From: Bacteroidota bacterium
GTDB taxonomy: Bacteria > Bacteroidota > Bacteroidia > Chitinophagales > Chitinophagaceae
Direction: 5' to 3'
Length of the DNA stretch: 47,995 bases
NCBI GenBank assembly: GCA_030706605.1
Contig: JAUZOE010000031.1
Span: 1-47,995, forward strand
Shown: positions 1 to 8,310 of the stretch, piece by piece
Layout: each line of letters opens with the position of its first letter
How positions within the stretch are numbered: position 1 is the stretch's first letter
Notes under the pieces: model-generated
Seen by the model: only the letters and a program-made list of their open reading frames with translations
Databases searched by the model: none
What the model was told of the DNA's origin: nothing
Position numbers and translations under genes: made by a program

Positions 1-1
1 C

Positions 2-565
2 AAAGGCTGGATCAGCCTTTTTGATGGTAAAACCCTTGACGGCTGGAAAGCCAGTGATAAGCCGGGTACCTTTTCAGTAGAAGATGGTGCTATTAAGGTA
101 GCAGGTCCCAGATCTCACTTGTTTTATGAAGGCCCTGTAATGGATCATAATTTTACCAATTTTGAGTTTAAGGCCCTGGTAATGACCAGGCCGGGTTCTA
201 ATTCAGGGGTATATTTTCATACAGAATACCAGCCAGTTGGGTTTCCTGATAAAGGATTTGAAGTACAGGTTAATAACTCCCATACCGACTGGAAAAGGAC
301 GGCCGGTTTATATGACATCAAAGATACCAGGAAAGTATATGTTAAGGATAATGTATGGTTCACTTTATATATCAAAGTACAGGGCAAGCATGTTATCACC
401 AAGATAAATAATACCGTAGTCACTGATTGGACACAACCGGATGGTTTTGTTCCTCCTAAAAACCATCCCGGCCGGATTATATCCAGTGGAACTTTTGCAC
501 TACAGGGGCATAACCTTGGAAGTGTAATATTTTTTAAAGATATAATGGTTAAACCATTACCATAA
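2..565 (+). CDS. DUF1080 / 3-keto-disaccharide hydrolase domain protein (5' end outside window)
   Basis: The frame is open from base 2 with no start, so this is the 3' part (about 187 codons) of a gene entering from the left. It opens with GWISLFDGKTLDGWK, the hallmark of DUF1080 (3-keto-glycoside hydrolase, concanavalin-like fold), and keeps later family motifs such as NSGVYF, GFEVQV and GTFALQGH. Family members are usually 200-260 residues and exported, so probably only the signal peptide and a few residues are missing. Known members cleave 3-keto-glycosides made by sugar 3-dehydrogenases. The TTG at 119 is not the true start, because homologous sequence continues upstream of it. A perfect 46-bp palindrome follows 10 bases after the stop and probably ends transcription. 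Confidence 0.85.
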   Translation, partial: KGWISLFDGKTLDGWKASDKPGTFSVEDGAIKVAGPRSHLFYEGPVMDHNFTNFEFKALVMTRPGSNSGVYFHTEYQPVGFPDKGFEVQVNNSHTDWKRTAGLYDIKDTRKVYVKDNVWFTLYIKVQGKHVITKINNTVVTDWTQPDGFVPPKNHPGRIISSGTFALQGHNLGSVIFFKDIMVKPLP

Positions 566-575
566 ATAGGAGTTT

Positions 576-621
576 TTTAATAATAACATTGGTACTAATT
601 AGTACCAATGTTATTATTAAA
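576..621. terminator. 46-bp perfect palindrome between convergent genes, probable bidirectional terminator
   Basis: Bases 576-598 and 599-621 are exact reverse complements with no spacer. The outer ends are T-rich or A-rich, so an RNA hairpin made from either strand would be followed by U residues. It lies between the convergent DUF1080 gene and the Spy-like gene, the usual place for a two-way terminator. The arms are unusually long. Confidence 0.6.
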
Positions 622-647
622 TCATTATTAGATACCTCTCTAAAAAC

Positions 648-670
648 TTAAAAGAATAAAATTCTTTTAA
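648..670. terminator. AT-rich hairpin, possible second terminator
   Basis: Ten-base arms TTAAAAGAAT and ATTCTTTTAA flank an AAA loop. The hairpin lies 32 bases beyond the stop of the minus-strand Spy-like gene. It is very AT-rich and therefore weak, so it is only a possible terminator. Confidence 0.3.
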
Positions 671-702
671 GCCTAATGTTAGCAGCACTATACTTTCCTG
701 TT

Positions 703-1077
703 TTAAATCTTATTATTTTTTCTCCTTTCTATCTTCTCATCCTTCAGTTTTTCATTTTGTTCAGAAGTTAAAATCGAGTTTATTTTAGCTTTTTGGATTT
801 TATGTAATTCTTGTATTTTAGTTTTCTTTTGCTCAGGAGCGAGGCTTGTATCATTATTTACAACACCCATTTGTTGCTTCCTAGTTTGATGTAATTCTTT
901 CATCTGATTTCGCTGCGAAGAACTTAAGTTAAGATCCTTCATCATTTTGCCATTCCTTTTTTGATTAGTTGAATTTCTTTGAATTTTTTGAGAGGATGGA
1001 ATATCTCTATTGATTTGTGCGTCTGCATTTAAGGCAAAAGAACTGAAAAGGACAATAATCGCTAATAATTTTTTCAT
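703..1077 (-). CDS. Exported Spy/CpxP-like small periplasmic protein
   Basis: This 124-residue protein starts with a clear Sec signal peptide (MKKLLAIIVLFSSFALNADA, then QINR). The rest is highly charged and helical, with two LTxxQ-like stretches: LNLSSSQRNQMKELHQ near residues 49-64 and ILTSEQNEKLK near 101-111. Paired motifs of this kind characterise the Spy/CpxP/DUF4890 group of periplasmic chaperone-like and stress-sensing proteins. The C-terminus is lysine- and arginine-rich. It lies downstream of glnN on the same strand, separated from it by a good terminator, so it probably has its own promoter. The family call rests on motif pattern and size only. Confidence 0.6.
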   Translation of the reverse strand: MKKLLAIIVLFSSFALNADAQINRDIPSSQKIQRNSTNQKRNGKMMKDLNLSSSQRNQMKELHQTRKQQMGVVNNDTSLAPEQKKTKIQELHKIQKAKINSILTSEQNEKLKDEKIERRKNNKI

Positions 1078-1151
1078 GCTACTATATTTTTGTTTGCAAA
1101 TAGACCATGGAAAATAATATAAGGTTTAAGCCTCAAATCAATAAATACAAA

Positions 1152-1176
1152 AATCCCCTTTTGTAAAAAGGGGATT
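1152..1176 (-). terminator. Rho-independent terminator of glnN
   Basis: Eleven-base arms AATCCCCTTTT (1152-1162) and AAAAGGGGATT (1166-1176) flank a 3-base loop. Read on the minus strand the hairpin is followed by a T-rich run (TTTTTGTATTTATT). It lies just past the glutamine synthetase stop. Confidence 0.8.
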
Positions 1177-1231
1177 AAATAATAGCCTATGAAAATTAAT
1201 TATAGAAATTTCTAATTAATAGGAAAAGATA

Positions 1232-3424
1232 CTATCTTAAAAAAAGCATTTCCCTATATTTAGGCAATCCCCAATATTCATCATCTATCAAAAGTTCAAG
1301 TTTATCAACATGATATCTTATTTCATCAAAGTATTTCTTCACATCGTCACAATAAGCTATGGCTTTAGCTCTTGTTTCTTCAATTTCATTAGCCACTTTC
1401 CTTGCTTCTATCATACTTTTAACACCAGTATTAATGATATTAATGTGCTCTGAAATCTTTTGAACTATTTGTTTTTGAGACGTATAATTGCTTTCGTCAT
1501 AACCAAGTTCTTTCAATCCTCTAATATTTTTTATTAAAACATTTTGATATTTTATAGCTGCGGGTAATACATATGTGCTTGCTAAATCACCAATTACCCT
1601 CGCTTCTATCTGAATCTTCTTTATATAATTCTCAAGTAGAATTTCATGCCTGGCTTCAATCTCAATCTTTGTGTAAATATTATTACGTTCAAAAACTTTT
1701 TTTGATTTTTCGGTCATGAATGCGTCAAGCGCTAATGGTGTTGTCTTTATATTTGGAAGTCCTCTTCTTTCTGCTTCTTTTTCCCAGGCATCACTGTATC
1801 CATCACCTTCAAATAAAACACTTTTACTTTCAACAATATATTTTTGAATGATCTGCATTAGGGCAATTTCTTTCTTTTCGCCATTTTCGATCAATGCATC
1901 AACATCTGCTTTAAATTGAATAAGAGTTTCACTTAAAATTGTATTTAAAACAGTCATAGGAGCTGCACAATTTTCAGATGACCCTACTGCTCTAAATTCA
2001 AATTTATTTCCCGTAAAAGCAAAAGGAGAGGTACGGTTTCTATCTGTATTATCAAGCATCAATTCAGGAATACTCTTATGTATATCTAATTTGAGCATGG
2101 CTTCATCCTGCTCGTCAAAATTATCTCCAACACGTTTTTCTACCTCATTCAACACATTGGTTAAATATTTCCCGATGAATATTGAAATAATAGCAGGAGG
2201 CGCCTCATTGGCACCCAGTCTGTGATCATTACCTGCACTGGCAATTGAGGCTCTTAATAAGTCAGAATAATCATGAACTGCTTTTATGATATTGACAAAA
2301 AAGGCAAGAAACATGAAGTTGGTCTTTGGTGTTTTGCCAGGAGCAAGAAGATTTACGCCAGTATTGGTAGCAAGACTCCAATTGTTATGTTTGCCACTAC
2401 CATTGATTTTTGCAAAAGGCTTTTCATGAAGCAGCACAACAAGATTATGTCTTTTTGCTACACGGCTCATTACATCCATTAACAAAAGATTATGATCTAC
2501 TGCAAGATTCACTTCTTCAAAAATAGGAGCACATTCAAATTGGGAAGGAGCTACTTCATTATGTCGCGTACGTAGAGGTATGCCTAATTTATAAGCTTCC
2601 TCTTCATAATCCCTCATAAAGGAGTAAACTCTTTCCGGTATCGCACCAAAATAATGATCTTCCAGTTGTTGTCCTTTTGCAGGCGCATGACCAAATACTG
2701 TGCGGCCAGTCATTACAAGATCCGGCCGGCCACTCGCAATAGCTGCATCTATTACAAAATATTCCTGTTCCCAGCCTAACGTTGGCGATACAGCTGTAAT
2801 ATTTTTATCAAAATACTGGCATACATCTACAGCAGCTTTTTCAAGTGCCACGGAAGCTTTTAACAATGGAGTCTTCGCATCAAGTGATTCGCCGGTATAA
2901 GATACAAAAATGGTAGGAATACATAAGGTTTTACCTTTCCCGATTTCCATAATAAATGGAGGAGAAGATGGATCCCATGCTGTATAGCCCCTTGCTTCAA
3001 ATGTAGCTCTTATACCGCCACTTGGAAATGAAGATGCATCGGGTTCCTGTTGGATTAGGGCAGCACCATCAAATTCTTCTAATGCGGTTCCATCCCCTTT
3101 AATGGTAAAAAATGAGTCATGTTTTTCTGCTGTGGCTCCTGTAAGAGGTTGAAACCAATGTGTAAAATGAGTTACATTTTTTGATTCAGCCCATCCTTTC
3201 AATGCAGCTGCAATCTGGTCCCCCATTTTCCTGTCAATTTTAGTCTGATTCTTAATAGAGGAAAGTAGGCTTTTATAAGCTTCATCACTCATAAATTCCC
3301 TAGCTTTTTTTAAATCGAAAACATTTTCACCAAAAAAACTGGTAATTTTCTTGGAAGGAGGTACTTCCTGAATTTTGGAACTTGAAAAAAGTTCGTGAAG
3401 TGCGTTAAGACGTAAAGATTGCAT
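1232..3424 (-). CDS. glnN: Glutamine synthetase type III
   Basis: The product makes glutamine from glutamate, ammonia and ATP in the cytoplasm. From the ATG at 3424 it has 730 residues, the usual size of the GSIII class (about 700-730) and much longer than GSI. It shows the synthetase motifs GWEQEYFVID, RTRHNEVAPSQFE and KINGSGKHNNWSL, and the class III C-terminal helical extension. The reading frame stays open 17 codons further up, but MQSLRLNALHELF matches the normal GSIII start and the extension would be unusual lysine-rich sequence. It is monocistronic by layout: 99 bases separate it from the upstream membrane protein gene and a terminator follows it. I saw no TAnnTTTG box in the short leader. 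Confidence 0.95.
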   Translation of the reverse strand: MQSLRLNALHELFSSSKIQEVPPSKKITSFFGENVFDLKKAREFMSDEAYKSLLSSIKNQTKIDRKMGDQIAAALKGWAESKNVTHFTHWFQPLTGATAEKHDSFFTIKGDGTALEEFDGAALIQQEPDASSFPSGGIRATFEARGYTAWDPSSPPFIMEIGKGKTLCIPTIFVSYTGESLDAKTPLLKASVALEKAAVDVCQYFDKNITAVSPTLGWEQEYFVIDAAIASGRPDLVMTGRTVFGHAPAKGQQLEDHYFGAIPERVYSFMRDYEEEAYKLGIPLRTRHNEVAPSQFECAPIFEEVNLAVDHNLLLMDVMSRVAKRHNLVVLLHEKPFAKINGSGKHNNWSLATNTGVNLLAPGKTPKTNFMFLAFFVNIIKAVHDYSDLLRASIASAGNDHRLGANEAPPAIISIFIGKYLTNVLNEVEKRVGDNFDEQDEAMLKLDIHKSIPELMLDNTDRNRTSPFAFTGNKFEFRAVGSSENCAAPMTVLNTILSETLIQFKADVDALIENGEKKEIALMQIIQKYIVESKSVLFEGDGYSDAWEKEAERRGLPNIKTTPLALDAFMTEKSKKVFERNNIYTKIEIEARHEILLENYIKKIQIEARVIGDLASTYVLPAAIKYQNVLIKNIRGLKELGYDESNYTSQKQIVQKISEHINIINTGVKSMIEARKVANEIEETRAKAIAYCDDVKKYFDEIRYHVDKLELLIDDEYWGLPKYREMLFLR

Positions 3425-3523
3425 TTTTTTTAATTTTAGTGTACAAAAAAACAACTTATTTTTTATTAAAACCAATTTTTTTACCGAAGTAGTTAAAAAA
3501 ATGGCAATAAGTATAAAAATAAC

Positions 3524-4795
3524 TTACATATTTTTATTTTTAATGTGAAATATTTTCATAAATTCTGACCAATTTATATAACAAATAAATGATAAAAGCA
3601 GATATATGAAATAAATACTTCTATAACGAACAATTGCTCCTAAAATGGGAACGGTATATCCAATTATAAGAAACAGAGTTATACTGAAAAATGAACAAAA
3701 GTAAATAATTGGATTGATTATAAAATTCTTTTTTCTGTAAAAAATAAAGACCAATAAGATCAATTCATACAAAATGATTTCAAGTGCGAAAGGCAAATAA
3801 ACGAAACTTTTGATTTCCGTAATATATGGCCGCATCAAAGTATGATTCAATGCCTGAGGCGCATTATTTAAAAAACTCGTAAAACCAGGATAAAGTGGCT
3901 TAATATTTAAATTCGAGCTGGACTTTTCCGAAATCTTAACGAATGCAAGCTGTCTTTCAGAAACATACCGCGGAAGATTTGTTTTTGGAGAAATATATCC
4001 CGAACAAAAAAACAAAACTGATACAAAAATATAAATAACTAGAAAAGAGATAAAAGCAAATTTAGGTTTATAGTAAGCGATAATCCATGCTGAAAGAGCT
4101 GGCACCAACGTGATAAAAACAAAATTTCTGATTAAAAGAATTAATAACAGAAAAAAAATAATAATCAACATTTTTTTCAAGGAAAATTGATCATTATTCA
4201 TCATAAAAAATAAATGATGCATTACCATAGAAAGCGATAATAAAGTAAGGCCATCCCTATGAATCATAGCAGTATAAAACAGTGCTGATGGTAATAGAAA
4301 AATACAGAAAATAAGCAGGTAAAAAGAATCAGGAAATATCTTTATAAATATTTTGTATAAAGCCACTACTCCAAAAAAAACAAGAAAATTATAAAATAGA
4401 GTATTGATAATAAAATTCTTTCCGCTAAATATATCAAAAATAGAAAGTATTTTAAACATGATAGTACTTTTGGTATCATTCCAATAGGAATTGGAAGCAT
4501 CTAAAAAGCCTGAGTAACCATTTGCATGTGGATCAACAAAAATATTAGTAAAATATTCATGAGTATTATGAATAAGCAAATTGAACTCTACAATACCTCC
4601 ATTATGAAAGACGACTGAATCTGAATTAGGGAAATAATATAAATTGAAATAACTACCCACTAATAAAAAACCTACTCTTATTAAAAAGAGCAGGATTAGG
4701 ACACGGTCGCTTAAACCTGAATTTGTAAAAAATTTAATACGGGTTATTAACCAGCAAAAAAGAATAGTGTAAAGAATAAAAAGCAAATAAAACAA
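3524..4795 (-). CDS. Multi-pass membrane protein, possibly glycan polymerase/glycosyltransferase-like
   Basis: This 423-residue protein is very hydrophobic, with roughly ten or more predicted membrane spans. A large extracytoplasmic stretch at about 55-110 contains FPNSDSVVFHNGG and ANGYSGFLDASNSYW, and PSALFYTAMIHRDGL sits near residue 175. The arrangement is reminiscent of EpsG/Wzy-type polymerases and GT-C enzymes, but no catalytic signature is clear, so the function is unknown. The first usable codon is TTG at 4795 and the first internal ATG is about 110 codons in, after the first spans. The TTG start is therefore likely but not proven. The gene is divergent from purL, and the 99 bases between them must hold both promoters. 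Confidence 0.6.
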   Translation of the reverse strand: MFYLLFILYTILFCWLITRIKFFTNSGLSDRVLILLFLIRVGFLLVGSYFNLYYFPNSDSVVFHNGGIVEFNLLIHNTHEYFTNIFVDPHANGYSGFLDASNSYWNDTKSTIMFKILSIFDIFSGKNFIINTLFYNFLVFFGVVALYKIFIKIFPDSFYLLIFCIFLLPSALFYTAMIHRDGLTLLSLSMVMHHLFFMMNNDQFSLKKMLIIIFFLLLILLIRNFVFITLVPALSAWIIAYYKPKFAFISFLVIYIFVSVLFFCSGYISPKTNLPRYVSERQLAFVKISEKSSSNLNIKPLYPGFTSFLNNAPQALNHTLMRPYITEIKSFVYLPFALEIILYELILLVFIFYRKKNFIINPIIYFCSFFSITLFLIIGYTVPILGAIVRYRSIYFIYLLLSFICYINWSEFMKIFHIKNKNM

Positions 4796-4844
4796 GCCTG
4801 AAAATTTTAGAATATGGGAAGATAGTCAAAATAATTACATCCAA

Positions 4845-4878
4845 TTGTCAATATAAAGTTTAAGAGATTGTAAGTTTG
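4845..4878 (+). promoter_or_regulatory. Bacteroidota-type promoter of purL
   Basis: TTG at 4845-4847, a 23-base spacer, and TAAGTTTG at 4871-4878 match the -33 and -7 elements of the Bacteroidota sigma factor. The purL ATG is 16 bases downstream, giving a very short leader. Confidence 0.5.
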
Positions 4879-4894
4879 CTTTTTTAATACAATT

Positions 4895-7105
4895 ATGGAA
4901 ATAACATTTGAGACAGCAAAAAAGCTCGGACTTCAAAAAGATGAGTTCGAAAAGATTATTAGCATTCTGGGGCGCGTTCCCAATTTTAATGAGTTAAGTG
5001 CTTATTCCGTTATGTGGAGCGAACATTGCAGTTATAAAAATTCAATAAAATGGTTAAAAACCTTACCTAGAGAAGGCTCTAAGCTTTTAGTAAAAGCCGG
5101 AGATGAAAATGCTGGCCTTATGGATATTGGTGATGGATTGGGTGTAGTTTTCAAAATTGAAAGTCACAATCATCCGTCGGCTATTGAGCCTTTCCAAGGG
5201 GCAGCTACCGGAGTTGGGGGTATTCATCGAGATATATTCACAATGGGGGCAAGGCCAATTGCCACTTTAAATTCATTACGGTTTGGAAATATTGAAAATG
5301 AAAAAACTCAACATTTGCTAAATGGAGTAGTCCAGGGGATTGGGCATTATGGAAATTGTTTTGGTGTTCCTACCGTTGGCGGAGAAATCTATTTTGAAGA
5401 TTGTTATCATACTAATCCTTTGGTAAATGCCATGAGTGCTGGAGTAGTCACGTTAGGCCAAACAGTCAGCGCTACAGCACTTGGAGAAGGAAATCCTGTA
5501 TTTATTGCAGGAAGTGCAACAGGAAAAGATGGCATGGGTGGAGCAGCCTTTGCTTCTGCCGACATCACTGAAAACAGCGCTGAAGATTTGCCTGCCGTTC
5601 AGGTTGGAGATCCGTTCCAGGAAAAAAAATTATTAGAAGCCTGCCTTGAAGTGATCACAACCGGGGCTATTATTGGTATGCAGGATATGGGAGCTGCTGG
5701 CATTATTTGTTCAACTGCTGAAACCAGTTCAAAAGGTGGAGTTGGTATGAATATATACCTTGAAAAAGTGCCCACCCGCCAAAAGAATATGAAAGCATGG
5801 GAATTACTTTTAAGCGAGAGCCAGGAAAGAATGCTTCTAACCGTTCAGAAAGGAAGAGAAAAAGAAGTGATTGAAATTTTTGAAAAATGGGATTTGCCCT
5901 GCTCACAAATAGGGGAAGTTACCAATGGAGGAATGTTGCGTTTTTATATGAATGATATTCTGGAAGCTGAAATGCCCGCTGAAAGTTTGGTACTTGGAGG
6001 AGGAGCTCCCGTTTATGAAAGAGAATATACAGCACCCAAATATTTTGAAAAAATAAAAGCTTTTAATGCTGAAAAAATTTCAGTGCCTGAAAATCTGAAG
6101 TCAATTGCTGAAGAATTGATTTCATTACCATCTATTGCTTCTAAAAAATGGATTTATGAACAATATGACAGTATGGTAGGTGCCGCCAATCTTAATACCA
6201 ATGCGCCTTCAGATGCGGCTGTAGTTGCTATAAAAGATACATCCAAAGCACTTGTACTTACAACTGATTGTAACAGTAAATATGTTTTTGCTAATCCATA
6301 TGTAGGCTGTATGATTGCTGTAAGTGAGGCTGCAAGAAATATTGTATGTAGCGGAGGAACCCCGTTAGGTATCACTAATTGTCTCAATTTTGGTAATCCT
6401 TACGACCCCGAAGTGTATTATCAATTTGTAGAAAGCATCAAGGGGATGTCCAAAGCTTGTCTTAAATATGACACACCGGTAACCGGAGGAAATGTTAGCT
6501 TTTATAATCAATCGCCGTCTGGTCCTGTTTATCCTACACCAACAATAGGAATGGTAGGGCTTATTGAAAATTTTGAAAATAAAATGACACTTGATTTTAA
6601 AAAATCCGGAGATGTTATTTATTTATTAGGCAATAATCCGGAAGATTTTAATTGTTCAGAATACCTGCATAAAATATTGAAAGAAGAATATTCGCCTGTT
6701 CCATATTTTAATCTTGAAGAAGAGTTTCATCTGCATGAAAATGTTAGCAGTTTAATCAAAAATAAAATGATTCTTTCTGCTCATGATATATCTGAAGGAG
6801 GACTCTTTATAACCTTAGCTGAAAGCGGATTTAATAATGAACTGGGGTTTGATGTTTTACAGCAAGCTAAAGAAGTTCGTAAGGATTCCTATTGGTTTGG
6901 AGAAGCCCAAGGAAGAGTGGTAGTTTCTGTAGACGCCCAAAAAGTAAGTGAATTCGAAAAATCATTAAATATCCCTTTTGAAAAATTGGGAAAAGTAACC
7001 GGTGGAGAAATTAGAATAGAAAATGACAATTGGGGCAATATCACAGATTGGAAATACAAATATGATAATGCAATTGGCAATTATTTAAATAATAAAGAAG
7101 AATAA
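4895..7105 (+). CDS. purL: Phosphoribosylformylglycinamidine synthase subunit PurL
   Basis: This is the ATP-dependent synthase subunit of step 4 of purine biosynthesis, converting FGAR to FGAM with ammonia from PurQ. At 736 residues it is the small PurL form that works with separate PurS and PurQ, neither of which is in this window. Visible motifs include MWSEHCSYKNS near residue 40, FKIESHNHPSAIEPFQGAATGVGG near 85-110, MGARPIA near 117, and VTGGNVSFYNQ in the second half. The two-fold AIRS-like domain repeat is apparent. The stop codon touches the TTG start of the hldD-like gene, so the two are probably co-transcribed. Confidence 0.96.
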   Translation: MEITFETAKKLGLQKDEFEKIISILGRVPNFNELSAYSVMWSEHCSYKNSIKWLKTLPREGSKLLVKAGDENAGLMDIGDGLGVVFKIESHNHPSAIEPFQGAATGVGGIHRDIFTMGARPIATLNSLRFGNIENEKTQHLLNGVVQGIGHYGNCFGVPTVGGEIYFEDCYHTNPLVNAMSAGVVTLGQTVSATALGEGNPVFIAGSATGKDGMGGAAFASADITENSAEDLPAVQVGDPFQEKKLLEACLEVITTGAIIGMQDMGAAGIICSTAETSSKGGVGMNIYLEKVPTRQKNMKAWELLLSESQERMLLTVQKGREKEVIEIFEKWDLPCSQIGEVTNGGMLRFYMNDILEAEMPAESLVLGGGAPVYEREYTAPKYFEKIKAFNAEKISVPENLKSIAEELISLPSIASKKWIYEQYDSMVGAANLNTNAPSDAAVVAIKDTSKALVLTTDCNSKYVFANPYVGCMIAVSEAARNIVCSGGTPLGITNCLNFGNPYDPEVYYQFVESIKGMSKACLKYDTPVTGGNVSFYNQSPSGPVYPTPTIGMVGLIENFENKMTLDFKKSGDVIYLLGNNPEDFNCSEYLHKILKEEYSPVPYFNLEEEFHLHENVSSLIKNKMILSAHDISEGGLFITLAESGFNNELGFDVLQQAKEVRKDSYWFGEAQGRVVVSVDAQKVSEFEKSLNIPFEKLGKVTGGEIRIENDNWGNITDWKYKYDNAIGNYLNNKEE

Positions 7106-8104
7106 TTGGATCAATCATCAAACATAATAATTACCGGAGCTGCAGGTTTTATCGGAAGTTGCCTGGTATCTTTTTTAAATAAAGCAGGTTATAAGAATTT
7201 GATATTGGTGGATGATTTTTCATTTAAAGTGAAAGACATTAATCTACAAGGAAAAGATTTTTTAATAAAAGTTGAAAGAGAGGTATTTTTTAATTGGTTA
7301 CAAACCGAGCAGCCAAAAGTTGAATTTGTATATCATATCGGTGCAAGGACAGATACTACTGAGTTTGATTATTCTATTCATGAGCATTTGAATGTGGAAT
7401 ATTCAAAAAAAGTATGGCAGTACTGTTCCAAAAACAGTATTCCTCTTGTGTATGCATCTTCCGCTGCCACCTATGGTGCAGGCGAGTTGGGCTATAAAGA
7501 CGATGAGGATGAAATAGAAAATTTACACCCATTAAATCCTTACGGCGTATCCAAAAATGAATTTGATAAATGGGCATTGAAGCAACCCGCATCACCACCG
7601 TCCTGGGCCGGACTGAAATTTTTCAATGTTTACGGACCCAATGAATATCATAAAGCCAGGATGGCCAGTGTTATTTTTCATTCACATAATCAAATTGTTG
7701 AGAAAGGTTTTGTAAATCTTTTTAAATCTCACAAAAAAGAATTTAAAGACGGAGAACAACTAAGAGATTTTATCTATGTAAAAGATGTATTGAAAATATG
7801 TTTTTGGTTTCTGGAATGTTGGCAAAAAAATCCGAAAACTTTCAAATCTGGGATTTATAATGTGGGTACAGGAAAAGCAAGAAGTTTTAACGATTTGGTG
7901 AAAGCCACCTTTTCTGGATTAGATCTCGATCCTCAAATTAAATACATTGACATGCCTGAAGATATACGTGACACCTATCAATATTTCACTCAGGCAGATA
8001 TGGAGAAAATCAGGTCTGCAGGATATCACCAGCTTTTTTATTCCCTGGAAGAGGGTGTTGATGATTATGTAAGAAATTACCTGTCTGATCAGGTATGTTT
8101 TTAA
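7106..8104 (+). CDS. hldD: ADP-glyceromanno-heptose 6-epimerase (HldD/RfaD-like)
   Basis: This 332-residue short-chain epimerase has an N-terminal Rossmann motif (IIITGAAGFIGS), the family strings HIGARTDTTE and YASSAATYG, the catalytic YGVSK and the C-terminal RDFIYVKDV. These match HldD, which converts ADP-D-glycero- to ADP-L-glycero-manno-heptose for the LPS inner core. The start must be TTG at 7106: the Rossmann strand begins six codons later, no ATG or GTG is near, and the purL TAA lies immediately before it. Initiation therefore probably depends on ribosomes finishing purL. A related nucleotide-sugar epimerase is possible but the motifs favour HldD. Confidence 0.85.
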   Translation: MDQSSNIIITGAAGFIGSCLVSFLNKAGYKNLILVDDFSFKVKDINLQGKDFLIKVEREVFFNWLQTEQPKVEFVYHIGARTDTTEFDYSIHEHLNVEYSKKVWQYCSKNSIPLVYASSAATYGAGELGYKDDEDEIENLHPLNPYGVSKNEFDKWALKQPASPPSWAGLKFFNVYGPNEYHKARMASVIFHSHNQIVEKGFVNLFKSHKKEFKDGEQLRDFIYVKDVLKICFWFLECWQKNPKTFKSGIYNVGTGKARSFNDLVKATFSGLDLDPQIKYIDMPEDIRDTYQYFTQADMEKIRSAGYHQLFYSLEEGVDDYVRNYLSDQVCF

Positions 8105-8175
8105 TTTAATTTCATTTTCTCTTAATTTTTTTCCACAAATTGTCTTTATAGTTTTTTACGCTAAAATAATAGATG

Positions 8176-8183
8176 TAAGTTTG
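8176..8183 (+). promoter_or_regulatory. Candidate -7 element upstream of pyrG
   Basis: TAAGTTTG fits the TAnnTTTG consensus in the 206-base gap before pyrG. It is 127 bases from the start codon. The nearest upstream TTG (8140) is 33 bases away, too far for a standard -33 element, so this is tentative. Confidence 0.3.
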
Positions 8184-8310
8184 CATGACCTCTCGGATAT
8201 TTTATTATTTTTTTTCTTTCCGCGGTCAACTTATTAAAGTCGTTCAATTCAACATATTTTTTGAAGGTTGTTTTGAGTGGCCTTTTATTTTTTAAAACAA
8301 AAGTCAAAAA

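Noticed and set aside
3425-3475. 17-codon N-terminal extension of glutamine synthetase
   Set aside because: MVLIKNKLFFCTLKLKK is absent from the expected GSIII start, and the ATG at 3424 gives the normal N-terminus.
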